This document shows, one piece after another, positions 10,487 to 18,554 of a DNA stretch of 64,000 nucleotides (positions are counted from its first letter, which is position 1; every line of letters starts with the position of its first letter). Both the position numbers and the translations under genes were made by a program. Below the pieces are notes generated by a model, which was given only the letters and a program-made list of their open reading frames with translations, had not been told where the DNA came from and ran no database searches. The stretch comes from Saccharothrix saharensis (GTDB lineage: Bacteria > Actinomycetota > Actinomycetes > Mycobacteriales > Pseudonocardiaceae). The stretch is from the NCBI RefSeq assembly GCF_006716745.1, contig NZ_VFPP01000001.1, positions 5,281,386 to 5,345,385 of the forward strand, given 5' to 3'.

Positions 10487-10531
10487 CGCGCGAAGGGCCG
10501 CCCCCGACGTCCGGGGGCGGCCCTTCGCGCG
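10487..10531. terminator. Bidirectional hairpin between convergent genes
   Basis: A perfect 19-bp stem (CGCGCGAAGGGCCGCCCCC at 10487-10505 with its complement at 10513-10531) encloses a 7-base loop. It sits exactly between the stop codons of the M1 peptidase and the CU044_5270 gene. There is no T-run on either side, as is common in high-GC actinomycetes. Confidence 0.8.
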
Positions 10532-11617
10532 TCAGCCGGTCTGGCCGAGCCGGTCGACGACCTTCGTGGTGATCGCGCTGTGGCCGGTGACGGTGCCCGG
10601 CGGGATGTAGGACTCGTGCGGCCGCGGCCCGGCGACGGTGCGCTCGCCGATGAAGTCGCCGGTGGCCGGGTCCACGATCAGCTCGCGCCGCTCGTGGACG
10701 TCCTCGACGGTGATCGCGACGCCCGCGCGGCCGTCGAGGTCGGCCGCGCCGTCGGCCACCGCGACGCCGTCGAGCAGCGCCAGCGCCCGGTAGAGCGAGG
10801 CGCGCAGGTCGGCGGGCACGAGGCCGGTGCGCAGCAGTTGCACGGCCCAGTGGAACACCACCGCCGGCCCGCCGCCGCGGTGGGCGGTGCGGTCGCGCAG
10901 CCACTGGAGCAGTGCCTGCGGGTCACGCGGGAGCTGCGCGTAGAACTCGGGGTTGTCCCAGTCGTCCGGGTCGCCGCACACCTTCTTCGGCTGGGCGTCC
11001 GGGAAGAAGTCGCCGCACCTGCCGCGGCGCTCGCCGGTCGCCGTCACGTCCGGCTCGCCCAGCGGTGCCTCGGACTGCGGCACCGTGCCGCCGAGCCACT
11101 TCACGCCGTCCAGCGGCGTGCGCCGGTTCAGCCACTCCTGCGTCACGTCGTGGGGGATCCAGGTCTCGGTGCGGGACTCGACCAGGTAGGTGTAGCCGTG
11201 GTCCCGCGCCGGTTGGCCGACGGGAGTGGCCGTCCCCGTGCCGCGCGAGTTCCACTCGTGCGCCGCGATGTAGCGGTACTGGCCGGGTGCGAGGGGCTGG
11301 TCGACGGCGGTGACGGCGTCGGCCGCCCGCGTCAGGTACTCCCGGGCGGACAGCAGCCGCACGCTCGGCGGCGGTGGCGCGTCCGAGGACGCGGTGGCGA
11401 CGGGCTCGTTCCGGCCGCCGGTCGTGACCACACCGGTGACCAGGGCGGCCGCGGCGGCGACGGCGACCGGTGCCAGCCATCGCGCGGTGTGCTTGCGCTT
11501 GGGGGCCGCGGACGCGGCAGCGGCGCTCAGGACGCGGGCGCGCACGGCGTCCAGCGGCACGTCGGCGGTGCGGGCGTCGTGGTGGAGCCGGTCGAGCGCG
11601 TCGTCGAGCTCACGCAT
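10532..11617 (-). CDS. CU044_5270 family membrane protein
   Basis: 361 residues. A charged cytoplasmic N-terminus (MRELDDALDRLHHDA) is followed by one transmembrane segment at about 47-66 (WLAPVAVAAAAALVTGVVTT) and a large extracytoplasmic domain that ends in a conserved-looking region (DLDGRAGVAITVEDVHERRE, then DPATGDFIGERTV). This layout and the position directly after an ECF sigma gene match the CU044_5270 family. The family is not a classical zinc anti-sigma factor, but its topology would allow it to sense an envelope signal for the sigma factor. The ATG overlaps the sigma stop by 8 nt, so translation is coupled. Confidence 0.8.
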   Translation of the reverse strand: MRELDDALDRLHHDARTADVPLDAVRARVLSAAAASAAPKRKHTARWLAPVAVAAAAALVTGVVTTGGRNEPVATASSDAPPPPSVRLLSAREYLTRAADAVTAVDQPLAPGQYRYIAAHEWNSRGTGTATPVGQPARDHGYTYLVESRTETWIPHDVTQEWLNRRTPLDGVKWLGGTVPQSEAPLGEPDVTATGERRGRCGDFFPDAQPKKVCGDPDDWDNPEFYAQLPRDPQALLQWLRDRTAHRGGGPAVVFHWAVQLLRTGLVPADLRASLYRALALLDGVAVADGAADLDGRAGVAITVEDVHERRELIVDPATGDFIGERTVAGPRPHESYIPPGTVTGHSAITTKVVDRLGQTG

Positions 11618-12212
11618 CGCGATCCTCCTCGGTGAGCAGGGCTTGGAGCCTGGTGCGGACCCGGTGCAGCCGGGAGCGGACGGTGCTGTCCTTCTCGCCG
11701 AGCGCGGCGGCGACCTCGGCCGGGGTGAGCCCGGCCCACGACGTGAGCAGCAGCGCGTCCCGGTCGGGGTCGCGCAGGTCCGCCAGGGCGCGGGTGAGCA
11801 GTTCGGTGTGGCGCTGGGCGTCGACCCGTTCGGCGACCGCGCCGCCGTGGTCGGGTTCGGGGCGACCGACCGCGCGCAGGCCCGCGCGCCGGCCGCGGGT
11901 CTCCCGGCGGACGTGCTCGCGCACGAGGTTCGTGGCGATCCCGTAGAGCCAGCCCTTCACGGGCGCGCGCTCGGGGTCGTAGCTGTGGCGTCGCTTCAAC
12001 GCCACCAGGAACGTCTCGGCGACCAGGTCGTCGGCCGCCGCGTCGCCGACCCGGCCGGCCAGGTAACCGCGCAACTGCCGCGCGTGCGCGTCGAACAGGT
12101 CGGCGAACGCGGCCGTGACGTCCGGCCCGCGCAGGTCGGGTGGTTTGTCCAGTGCTGTGGTCACGTACCGGTTGGCCGCAGGACGATCGGGCGTCCCGGT
12201 GACGTGCGTCAC
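11610..12212 (-). CDS. ECF-type RNA polymerase sigma factor
   Basis: 200 residues. Region 2 (LFDAHARQLRGYLAGRVGD, DLVAETFLVALKRR, GWLYGIATNLVREHVRRE) and region 4 (LADLRDPDRDALLLTSWAGL, then PAEVAAALGEKDSTVRSRLH) are both complete, and regions 1 and 3 are absent, as in ECF sigma factors. The GTG start at 12212 overlaps the menF stop as GTGA, and the 3' end overlaps the CU044_5270 start by 8 nt. The three genes menF, sigma and CU044_5270 therefore form one translationally coupled unit. The target regulon is not visible. No recognisable autoregulatory promoter is seen because the only promoter-like element lies before menF. Confidence 0.93.
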   Translation of the reverse strand: MTHVTGTPDRPAANRYVTTALDKPPDLRGPDVTAAFADLFDAHARQLRGYLAGRVGDAAADDLVAETFLVALKRRHSYDPERAPVKGWLYGIATNLVREHVRRETRGRRAGLRAVGRPEPDHGGAVAERVDAQRHTELLTRALADLRDPDRDALLLTSWAGLTPAEVAAALGEKDSTVRSRLHRVRTRLQALLTEEDRDA

Positions 12213-13450
12213 ATGCCTTCGAGGGCTTCCCGAAAGGGCAGCATCTTGGCGTGCGCCTCGTGGACCTCGGAGTCCGGGTCGGACTCGGCGACCAGGCCGC
12301 AGCCCGCGAACAGGCGCGCCGTGCGGCCGTCGACCTGCGCGCAGCGCAACGCGATGCCCAGCTCGCCGTCACCGTTGCCGTCGATCCAGCCGACCGGGCC
12401 GGAGTAGCGGCCGCGGTCCATGCCCTCCAGCTCCTCGATCACCGCGATGGCGTCCGCGCGGGGCGTGCCGCCGACGGCCGCCGTGGGGTGCAGCGCCTCG
12501 CCCAGCGCGAGCAGCGACGGCGTGCCGCCGAGGGTGTCGCCGAGCGTGCCGATGACGTCGCTGGACAGGTGCGACACGTTCGGCAGCCGCAGCACCGACG
12601 GCCCCTCCACCGACATCGTGTCGCAGAACGGCCGCAGCGTCTGCACCAGCGACGCCACCGCGTACTCGTGCTCGTCGCGGTTCTTGCCCGACGACATCAG
12701 CGCGGCGGCCAGCTCGTCGTCCGACATGCCGTCGTGCGGCCACGTCGTGCCGGCGAGCACCCGGGAGTCGACCACCGAACCGCTGCGCCGCAGCAGCAGT
12801 TCGGGCGTGGCGCCGATCAGGCCGTCCACGGCGTAGACCCAGCACTCGGGGTACCGGCGGGCCAGGCCCTCCAGCACGAACCGGTGGTCGATGCCGATGT
12901 CGGCGACCGCCAGCAGGTCGTGCGCCAGCACCACCTTGTCCAGCTCGCCCGCGCGCATCCGCTCCACCGCCGCGCGCACGGCCGCCCGGTATCCGGTGAC
13001 GGACACCTGTCCGTCGCTGTAGCGCACCTCCGACGGCTTGCGCACCGGCTCGACCCGCCGCTTGCCGCTGTCGCCGATGGTGGTCAGCCAGGCGTGCCCG
13101 TTGCGGCGGCCCAGGACGACCTCCGGCACCACGAGCACCGAGTGGCCGGGCCGGTCGGAGAACGCCATGCTGACGAACGCGACCGGTCCCGTGCCGGGCA
13201 CGCCGAGCTCGTCGTCCACGTCGAGGTCGTCGGTGAACTCGCGCCACCAGCGGTCGGCGGCGGCGAACCGGTCCGGTCCCGAGACCTCGAACCGGGCCGC
13301 CTCGCCCCACCCGACCAGGCCCGTTCCGTCGCGCACCCAGCTCAGCGCGCCGGTCGGCTGGGGCAGCCTGCCCAGCAGTTCGTCGCCCGCGACGCGCCTG
13401 GTGTGCACGCGCAGCCGTTGTCGGGTCCGCGAGGCAGGAGCTGAGGTCAC
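12209..13450 (-). CDS. menF: Isochorismate synthase
   Basis: A 413-residue chorismate-utilising enzyme that converts chorismate to isochorismate, which enters MenD. C-terminal catalytic motifs are in order: ELDKVVLAHDLL, GATPELLLRR with RVLAGT, SGKNRDEHEYAV, HPTAAVGGTPR, RYSGPVGWIDGNGDGELGI, and the last metal-binding region LFAGCGLVAESDPDSE. Because menD, menE, menB and menA lie nearby, menaquinone rather than siderophore synthesis is the likely use; EntC-type enzymes share the same motifs. The GTG at 13450 has a minus-strand TACCCT -10 box 7 nt upstream and no ribosome-binding site. It is the first gene of the coupled unit with the ECF sigma factor. Confidence 0.92.
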   Translation of the reverse strand: MTSAPASRTRQRLRVHTRRVAGDELLGRLPQPTGALSWVRDGTGLVGWGEAARFEVSGPDRFAAADRWWREFTDDLDVDDELGVPGTGPVAFVSMAFSDRPGHSVLVVPEVVLGRRNGHAWLTTIGDSGKRRVEPVRKPSEVRYSDGQVSVTGYRAAVRAAVERMRAGELDKVVLAHDLLAVADIGIDHRFVLEGLARRYPECWVYAVDGLIGATPELLLRRSGSVVDSRVLAGTTWPHDGMSDDELAAALMSSGKNRDEHEYAVASLVQTLRPFCDTMSVEGPSVLRLPNVSHLSSDVIGTLGDTLGGTPSLLALGEALHPTAAVGGTPRADAIAVIEELEGMDRGRYSGPVGWIDGNGDGELGIALRCAQVDGRTARLFAGCGLVAESDPDSEVHEAHAKMLPFREALEGM

Positions 13451-13457
13451 GGCGTCG

Positions 13458-13463
13458 AGGGTA
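13458..13463 (-). promoter_or_regulatory. -10 box of menF-sigma-CU044 unit
   Basis: The minus-strand hexamer TACCCT (13463-13458) lies 7 nt before the GTG at 13450. It is the only promoter-like element found for menF and, through coupling, for the ECF sigma factor and the membrane protein downstream. Confidence 0.45.
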
Positions 13464-13513
13464 TGGACTCATCGCTGAGATCCGGCGCGGAGGCCGCCCT
13501 AGACTCCTCAGTT

Positions 13514-13978
13514 GTGGTGGACGACGCAGTGCGGACAGGTGCCCGCCCCCCGGCTCGGCTCCTGGTCAGCCGGGCGTTGGCGGTGCTGGGCGCGGTGGTG
13601 ACGCTGATCGGGGTGACCCTGCTCGCGGCGTGCTGGCGCGACGACCTGATGATCGAGCAGCGGCTGGGCAAGGCGACCGCCGAGGTGGTGTCGGTCTCGT
13701 TCCAGCGGACCGTGGTGCGCTTCGCCACCCCCGACGGCGCGGTGCACAGCCCGTCGCAGGGCCTGCTGTACCCGGACGGGCTGGAGCCCGGGCAGCTGGT
13801 GCGCGTCGAGTACGACACGGCCGACCCCGAGGTGGCCCGGGTGGCCGGGCGCACGGCGGTGCTCGCGCTGCTGCCGATCGGCACGTTCCTGCTCGCGGTG
13901 TGGGCGGTGCTGGCACCGTTGATCTGGTGGTTGGGCGGGCAGGGGTCGGTCCGACAACGCAGGTCCAGCACCGTGTGA
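13514..13978 (+). CDS. DUF3592-type membrane protein
   Basis: About 154 residues with two transmembrane segments, LAVLGAVVTLIGVTLLAACW near the start and AVLALLPIGTFLLAVWAVLA near the end. They flank an extracytoplasmic beta-rich loop (GKATAEVVSVSFQRTVVRF, PGQLVRVEYDTADPEVARVA) characteristic of DUF3592. The function is unknown. The start is uncertain: GTG 13514 has TAGACT (13500-13505) 8 nt upstream, the leaderless arrangement, whereas ATG 13463 would overlap the menF -10 box on the other strand. It is co-directional with paaA, but a separate -10 box lies before paaA. Confidence 0.75.
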   Translation: MVDDAVRTGARPPARLLVSRALAVLGAVVTLIGVTLLAACWRDDLMIEQRLGKATAEVVSVSFQRTVVRFATPDGAVHSPSQGLLYPDGLEPGQLVRVEYDTADPEVARVAGRTAVLALLPIGTFLLAVWAVLAPLIWWLGGQGSVRQRRSSTV

Positions 13979-14007
13979 CAGTTCTGCCCAAATTCGACCT
14001 TCAGGTG

Positions 14008-14013
14008 TAACAT
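14008..14013 (+). promoter_or_regulatory. -10 box of the paaABCDE operon
   Basis: TAACAT lies 7 nt before the paaA ATG at 14021, with no Shine-Dalgarno sequence in the gap. It is the only promoter-like element seen for the five-gene operon. No PaaX- or PaaR-type operator was recognised. Confidence 0.45.
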
Positions 14014-14020
14014 CGCCTCC

Positions 14021-14953
14021 ATGGACCTGGAGGCACAGTTCGAGCGCACCGTCGCGGCCGAGCAGCGTGTCGAGCCGCGTGACTGGATGCCCGACGGCTA
14101 CCGGAAGACGCTGATCCGCCAGATCGCCCAGCACGCGCACTCCGAGATCATCGGCATGCAGCCCGAGGGCAACTGGATCAGCCGCGCGCCGTCGTTGCGC
14201 CGCAAGGCGATCCTGCTGGCCAAGGTCCAGGACGAGGCCGGGCACGGGCTGTACCTGTACGCCGCGACCGAGACGCTGGGCGCGGACCGGGGCGAGCTGA
14301 CCGAGAAGCTGATCTCCGGCCGGCAGAAGTACTCCTCGATCTTCAACTACCCGACGCTGTCCTACGCCGACGTGGGCGTGATCGGCTGGCTCGTGGACGG
14401 TGCCGCGATCTGCAACCAGGTGCCGCTGTGCCGCACGTCCTACGGGCCCTACGCGCGGGCGATGATCCGCATCTGCAAGGAGGAGTCCTTCCACCAGCGG
14501 CAGGGCTACGAGCTGCTGATGACGATGATGTCCGGCACCGACGCCCAGCGCGCCATGGTGCAGGAGTCGGTGAACCGCTGGTGGTGGCCGTCGCTGATGA
14601 TGTTCGGCCCGCCCGACGCCGAGTCGTCCAACACCGAGCAGTCGATGAGGTGGCGCATCAAGCGCAACACCAACGACGAGCTGCGGCAGAAGTTCGTGGA
14701 CATGACCGTGCCGCAGGCCGAGCAGCTCGGCGTGACGCTGCCCGACCCCGAGCTGCGGTGGAACGCCGAGCGCGGGCACCACGACTTCGGTCAGCCGGAC
14801 TGGGACGAGTTCTGGCAGGTCGTCGGCGGCAACGGGCCGGCGAACGCCCAGCGCGTCGCGCACCGGCGCCGGGCGCACGAGGACGGCGAGTGGGTGCGCG
14901 CCGCGGCCGCGGCGCACGCTTCGAAGCACGCGGCTCGGGAGGGTGTGGCATGA
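14021..14953 (+). CDS. paaA: 1,2-Phenylacetyl-CoA epoxidase, catalytic subunit A
   Basis: The 310-residue diiron subunit of the multicomponent monooxygenase that epoxidises the aromatic ring of phenylacetyl-CoA. Its ferritin-like fold carries the ligands seen in [13 protein letters not shown] (Glu72, His75) and [15 protein letters not shown]. Length is normal. It is the first gene of a tightly overlapping paaABCDE operon, since the stop overlaps the paaB start as ATGA. None of the other phenylacetate catabolic genes (paaK, paaG, paaZ, paaJ) or a regulator is in the window. Confidence 0.95.
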   Translation: MDLEAQFERTVAAEQRVEPRDWMPDGYRKTLIRQIAQHAHSEIIGMQPEGNWISRAPSLRRKAILLAKVQDEAGHGLYLYAATETLGADRGELTEKLISGRQKYSSIFNYPTLSYADVGVIGWLVDGAAICNQVPLCRTSYGPYARAMIRICKEESFHQRQGYELLMTMMSGTDAQRAMVQESVNRWWWPSLMMFGPPDAESSNTEQSMRWRIKRNTNDELRQKFVDMTVPQAEQLGVTLPDPELRWNAERGHHDFGQPDWDEFWQVVGGNGPANAQRVAHRRRAHEDGEWVRAAAAAHASKHAAREGVA

Positions 14954-15234
14954 GTTCGTCCTGGCCGTTGTGGGAGGTGTTCGTGCGCGGCAAGCGCGGG
15001 TTGAACCACGTGCACGTCGGCTCGCTGCACGCGCCGGACGCCGAGATGGCCGTCCGCAACGCGCGTGACGTCTACACCCGGCGCAACGAGGGCGTGTCGA
15101 TCTGGGTGGTGCCCGCGGCGGCGATCACCGCCTCATCGCCGGACGAGAAGGACCCGTTCTTCGAGCCGAGCGGGGACAAGGTCTACCGGCACCCGACGTT
15201 CTACGAGATCCCCGAGGACGTGCCGCACCTATGA
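14950..15234 (+). CDS. paaB: 1,2-Phenylacetyl-CoA epoxidase, subunit B
   Basis: A small subunit of 94 residues, needed for the assembly or bridging of the epoxidase complex but without a catalytic centre. [20 protein letters not shown] at the N-terminus, followed by the region with [19 protein letters not shown] and [10 protein letters not shown], is characteristic. It starts inside the paaA stop (ATGA) and its own stop overlaps the paaC start, so expression is coupled on both sides. Confidence 0.95.
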   Translation: MSSSWPLWEVFVRGKRGLNHVHVGSLHAPDAEMAVRNARDVYTRRNEGVSIWVVPAAAITASSPDEKDPFFEPSGDKVYRHPTFYEIPEDVPHL

Positions 15235-16121
15235 GCTTCGACAACGCGTACGAATCCCTGGTCGACGGCCACGAGGACGCGCACTGGGCGTTCGGCACCG
15301 GGTTCTCCGAGGCGTTGGCCGGGGTGGACCGCGAGGTGCCCGACGTCGACCGCGCCGACCTGACCGCGTACTGCCTGATGCTCGGCGACGACGCGCTGGT
15401 CCTGTCCCAGCGCCTGGCCGAGTGGTGCTCCCGCGCGCCCGAGCTGGAGGAGGACGTCGCGCTGGCCAACATCGCGCTCGACCTGCTCGGCCAGGCCCGG
15501 ATGCTGCTCACCCGCGCGGGCGAGGTCGAGGGCGCGGGTCGGGACGAGGACGCGCTGGCGTACCTGCGCGCCGAGCGCGAGTTCCGCAACGTGCACCTGG
15601 CGGAGATCGAGTGCGGCCCGTTCGCGGGCGGCGACTTCGGCACGACCACGGCCCGGCTGCTGGTGTTCTCGTCCTGGAAGCTCGCGCAGTACTCGCGGCT
15701 GCGCGGCAGCGCCGACCCGGTGCTGGCGGCCGTGGCCGCGAAGGCCGTGAAGGAGTTGGCCTACCACCGCGACCACGCGGCCCAGTGGGTCGTGCGGCTC
15801 GGTGACGGCACCGAGGAGTCGCACCGGCGCGTGCAGGCCGGGCTGGAGCGGGTGTGGCCGTTCCTGGCCGAGCTGTTCACCCCGCACGCCGTGGAGCTGC
15901 GGCTGGCGGGCGTCGCGGTCGACCCGGCCGAGCTGAGGTCCGAAGTGGACGGTGCGCTGGACGCGGTGCTGTCGGCGGCGGGGCTGACCCGGCCGGCGGA
16001 CGTGCCCGCGGCGCGGGTCAACGGGCTGGCCGGGCGTGACGGCGTGCACACCGAGGCGTTCGGCTACCTGCTGGCCGAGATGCAGCACCTGCACCGCTCG
16101 CTGCCGGGGGCGAAGTGGTGA
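15231..16121 (+). CDS. paaC: 1,2-Phenylacetyl-CoA epoxidase, structural subunit C
   Basis: 296 residues. A ferritin-like partner of PaaA that has lost most of the metal ligands and serves structurally in the PaaAC core. The visible family segments are DDALVLSQRLAEWCSRAPEL, ANIALDLLGQARMLL, FRNVHLAEIECGPFAGGDFG and ELAYHRDHAAQWVVRLGDG. It overlaps paaB (ATGA) and paaD (GTGA) by 4 nt each. Length and order match the paa operons of other actinobacteria. Confidence 0.95.
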   Translation: MSFDNAYESLVDGHEDAHWAFGTGFSEALAGVDREVPDVDRADLTAYCLMLGDDALVLSQRLAEWCSRAPELEEDVALANIALDLLGQARMLLTRAGEVEGAGRDEDALAYLRAEREFRNVHLAEIECGPFAGGDFGTTTARLLVFSSWKLAQYSRLRGSADPVLAAVAAKAVKELAYHRDHAAQWVVRLGDGTEESHRRVQAGLERVWPFLAELFTPHAVELRLAGVAVDPAELRSEVDGALDAVLSAAGLTRPADVPAARVNGLAGRDGVHTEAFGYLLAEMQHLHRSLPGAKW

Positions 16122-16609
16122 GCACCGCACTCGACGTCGCCGCGCGGGTCCGGGACCCGGAGCTGCCGGTGCTGACGCTGGCCGACCTCGGCGTGCTGCG
16201 CGACGTGACCGAGTCCGACGGGCGGGTGTCGGTGACGATCACCCCCACCTACTCGGGCTGCCCGGCGCTGGACGAGATGGCCGCCGACCTGCGGCGATCG
16301 TTGCACGCCGCCGGGTACGCGGAGGTGGACGTGCGGCTGTCGCTGTCGCCCGCGTGGACCACGGACTGGATCAGCGAGGACGGGCTGCGCAAGCTGCGCG
16401 AAGCGGGCATCGCGCCGCCGTCCCGGCTCGGGCCGCGCGCGGTCGGGCCCGTGCCGCTGAACCTGGTGCCGCCGTCGCGGCGGGTGCCGTGCCCGCGCTG
16501 CGGGTCGTCGCGCACATCGGAGGTGTCGCGGTTCGGGTCGACGGCGTGCAAGGCGCTGCGCCGGTGCGCGGACTGCGCGGAGCCGTTCGAGCACGTGAAG
16601 GAGATCTGA
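16118..16609 (+). CDS. paaD: Phenylacetate epoxidase accessory protein D (DUF59/MIP18-type)
   Basis: 163 residues. The N-terminal DUF59 domain (VRDPELPVLTLADLGVLRDV) is of the type that helps insert iron-sulfur clusters. The C-terminal zinc-ribbon-like part has CPRCGSSR followed by CKALRRCADC. PaaD is thought to mature the 2Fe-2S cluster of PaaE or the diiron centre of PaaA. The GTG at 16118 overlaps the paaC stop as GTGA; another GTG directly before it (16115) is less likely. The paaE ATG overlaps its stop by one base. Confidence 0.93.
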   Translation: MSTALDVAARVRDPELPVLTLADLGVLRDVTESDGRVSVTITPTYSGCPALDEMAADLRRSLHAAGYAEVDVRLSLSPAWTTDWISEDGLRKLREAGIAPPSRLGPRAVGPVPLNLVPPSRRVPCPRCGSSRTSEVSRFGSTACKALRRCADCAEPFEHVKEI

Positions 16610-17643
16610 TGGCGCGGCCGGTGTTCCGCAAGCTGACCGTCGCCTCGGTCGAGCCGCTGTGCGCGGACGCGGTCGCGGTGACGTTCGAGGTGCCCCCCGC
16701 GCTGGCCGCCGAGTTCGCGTTCGCGCCGGGGCAGCACCTGACCCTGCGCAACGGCGACGAGCGGCGCTCCTACTCGATCTGCGCGCCCGCCGGCGGTCCG
16801 CTGCAAATCGGGGTGCGGCGGGTGGACGGCGGGCTGTTCTCCACCCTGCTGGTCGACCGGCTGCAGCGCGGCGACGTGCTGGAGGTGCTGCCGCCGCAGG
16901 GCACCTTCACCCCGTCCGGCGGGTCACACCACGGCCTGGTCGTCGCCGGGTCGGGCATCACGCCCGCGCTGTCCATCGCCGCGTCGGCGCTGGCGGGCGG
17001 TGCGCGGGTGACCCTGCTGTACGGCAACCGGCGCGCGGACACGGTGATGTTCGCCGAGGAGCTGGCGGACCTGAAGGACCGGTACCCGGCGCGGTTCCAG
17101 CTCGTGCACGTGCTGTCGCGCGAGCCTCGGGACGTCGAGCTGTTCACCGGCCGGCTGGACGCGGTGAAGCTGCGGGCGTTGTTCTCGACCGTGGTGCCGT
17201 GGGCCGACGTGGACCAGTGGTGGCTGTGCGGGCCGTACGGGATGGTGCGCGACGCGCAGGAGGTGCTGGGCTCCCTCGGCGTGCCCGCGTCGTCCGTGCA
17301 CCACGAGCTGTTCTACGTGGACGAACCGCCGCCCCCGCCGCGCCGCGCCGAGACCGCCTCGGCCGCCGCCGGCGTCGCGACCGTGGTCCTGGACGGCCGC
17401 AGCACGGAGGTGCCGCTGCCGGCCGACGTGCCGATCCTCGACGCGGCCCAGCGGGTGCGCGCCGACCTGCCGTTCGCGTGCAAGGGCGGCGTGTGCGGGA
17501 CGTGCCGTGCGCTGGTCGTGTCCGGGGAGGTGGAGATGCGGCGGAACTACGCGCTCGAGCCGCGCGAGGTGGAGGCGGGTTTCGTGCTGACGTGCCAGTC
17601 GGTGGCCGTGACTCCCGCCGTCACCGTGGATTACGACGCCTGA
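16609..17643 (+). CDS. paaE: 1,2-Phenylacetyl-CoA epoxidase, reductase subunit E
   Basis: 344 residues. The reductase passes electrons from NADPH through FAD and a plant-type 2Fe-2S cluster to PaaA. The domain order is FAD-binding (RRSYSICAPAGGPLQIGVR), NAD-binding (VVAGSGITPALSIAASALAG, later WWLCGPYGMVRDAQEVL) and a C-terminal ferredoxin domain with CKGGVCGTCRAL and a last cysteine in FVLTCQS. The overlap with the paaD stop is TGATG. It is the last gene of the operon; the following membrane protein starts 17 bp later and may be read through, since no hairpin intervenes. Confidence 0.95.
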   Translation: MARPVFRKLTVASVEPLCADAVAVTFEVPPALAAEFAFAPGQHLTLRNGDERRSYSICAPAGGPLQIGVRRVDGGLFSTLLVDRLQRGDVLEVLPPQGTFTPSGGSHHGLVVAGSGITPALSIAASALAGGARVTLLYGNRRADTVMFAEELADLKDRYPARFQLVHVLSREPRDVELFTGRLDAVKLRALFSTVVPWADVDQWWLCGPYGMVRDAQEVLGSLGVPASSVHHELFYVDEPPPPPRRAETASAAAGVATVVLDGRSTEVPLPADVPILDAAQRVRADLPFACKGGVCGTCRALVVSGEVEMRRNYALEPREVEAGFVLTCQSVAVTPAVTVDYDA

Positions 17644-17660
17644 TCTGGCACATTGTGGGC

Positions 17661-18293
17661 ATGTCACGTTCGGCGCTGTGGGGACTGCTCATCGGCACGG
17701 CGCTGATGACGGTACTGATCCTGTTCGGCATCACGCTCCCGGCGTCCTCGGCCGACGGTGCCGACTCGCCGGTGCTGGCGAGCGTGGTCGCGGCCGGCAT
17801 CGTCGGCGTGGTCTTCGGTGGCGTGCCCGGCACCATCGTCGGCGCGGTGGTCGGCGCCGTCCGCCGTCGCCGCCCGGCACTGCCACCACAGCCCATGGGG
17901 CCGCCGCCGATGCCCCCGCCCCCTCCTCCGCCTCCGCTGAACGACCGCTGGTCCGCGATGGTGGGCCGCTGCGAGCTGGCCGTGCGCCGGGTGCACGCCG
18001 CCGTGGCCACCGTGCCCCCGTCGCCGGCGCGGGAGTGGCTGGAACGCATCGCCGGCCGGTTCGCCGCCGAACTCCCGGACGTCCGCCGCATCGCCGACCT
18101 GGGCCGCGCCCTGGACGCCGACCAACGCCACCCGGTCACCGACCGCCTGAACGCGGCCGTCCGCGACTTCACGTCGTTCGAGGACGAGGTGGGCCGCGCC
18201 GCCCTGCGCCTGCTGAACCAGTCCTCCCTGGACGCGGTCCGCACGGACCTGGAAGTCCTGGAACAACAACTGCCGCACCTGGGCAATGCTTAG
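17661..18293 (+). CDS. Hypothetical membrane protein with proline-rich linker
   Basis: 210 residues. Two hydrophobic segments lie at the N-terminus (ALWGLLIGTALMTVLILFGI, VVAAGIVGVVFGGVPGTIVG). A basic patch and a proline-rich linker (PPQPMGPPPMPPPPPPPPLN) follow, then about 120 residues predicted helical and charged (AREWLERIAGRFAAELPDVR). The last part could form a coiled coil or helical bundle in the cytoplasm. I do not recognise the family. It starts 17 bp after paaE, which may be chance, because its predicted features have no link to phenylacetate metabolism. Confidence 0.75.
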   Translation: MSRSALWGLLIGTALMTVLILFGITLPASSADGADSPVLASVVAAGIVGVVFGGVPGTIVGAVVGAVRRRRPALPPQPMGPPPMPPPPPPPPLNDRWSAMVGRCELAVRRVHAAVATVPPSPAREWLERIAGRFAAELPDVRRIADLGRALDADQRHPVTDRLNAAVRDFTSFEDEVGRAALRLLNQSSLDAVRTDLEVLEQQLPHLGNA

Positions 18294-18335
18294 GCCGAAC
18301 GGGGCAACGGGTCGGCCCTTCGCGATCACCTCGCC

Positions 18336-18554
18336 ATGTGGCACGCGTTCCTCGACGAATCCCGTCGCGGCCCGACCTGCTCTCTTGGCGCGGATCGCCG
18401 ACCTGGGTCTTCGCGGACGTGTGTGGCACTGCCGGGACAACCACGACGTCATCGCGCGCGAGGTGTGCCTGAGCGCGGTCGTGCCGAAGATGGTCGACCT
18501 GGGTGTGTCGCGGCTGGTGGTACCCAGAACGCGTCGATCCGCCGAACGGCCTAG
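18336..18554 (+). pseudogene. Decayed remnant of a small actinobacterial DESR-type protein
   Basis: Three coding-looking pieces are scattered over two frames. MWHAFLDESRRG starts at 18336. LLARIADLGLRGRVWHCRDN and [19 protein letters not shown] follow in another frame, and NASIRRTA returns to the first frame before a TAG at 18552-18554. From memory the pieces resemble the start, middle and end of a family of roughly 200-residue actinobacterial proteins that begin with a 'HAFVDES' motif. Here they are compressed into about 70 codons, so there must be deletions and frameshifts. The family's function is unknown to me. The TAG overlaps the 3' end of the phosphatase gene on the other strand. Confidence 0.45.

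Noticed and set aside
13463..13513. ATG 13463 as the start of the DUF3592 protein
   Set aside because: It overlaps the menF -10 box and lacks a ribosome-binding site. GTG 13514 has TAGACT at the usual distance. Not fully excluded.
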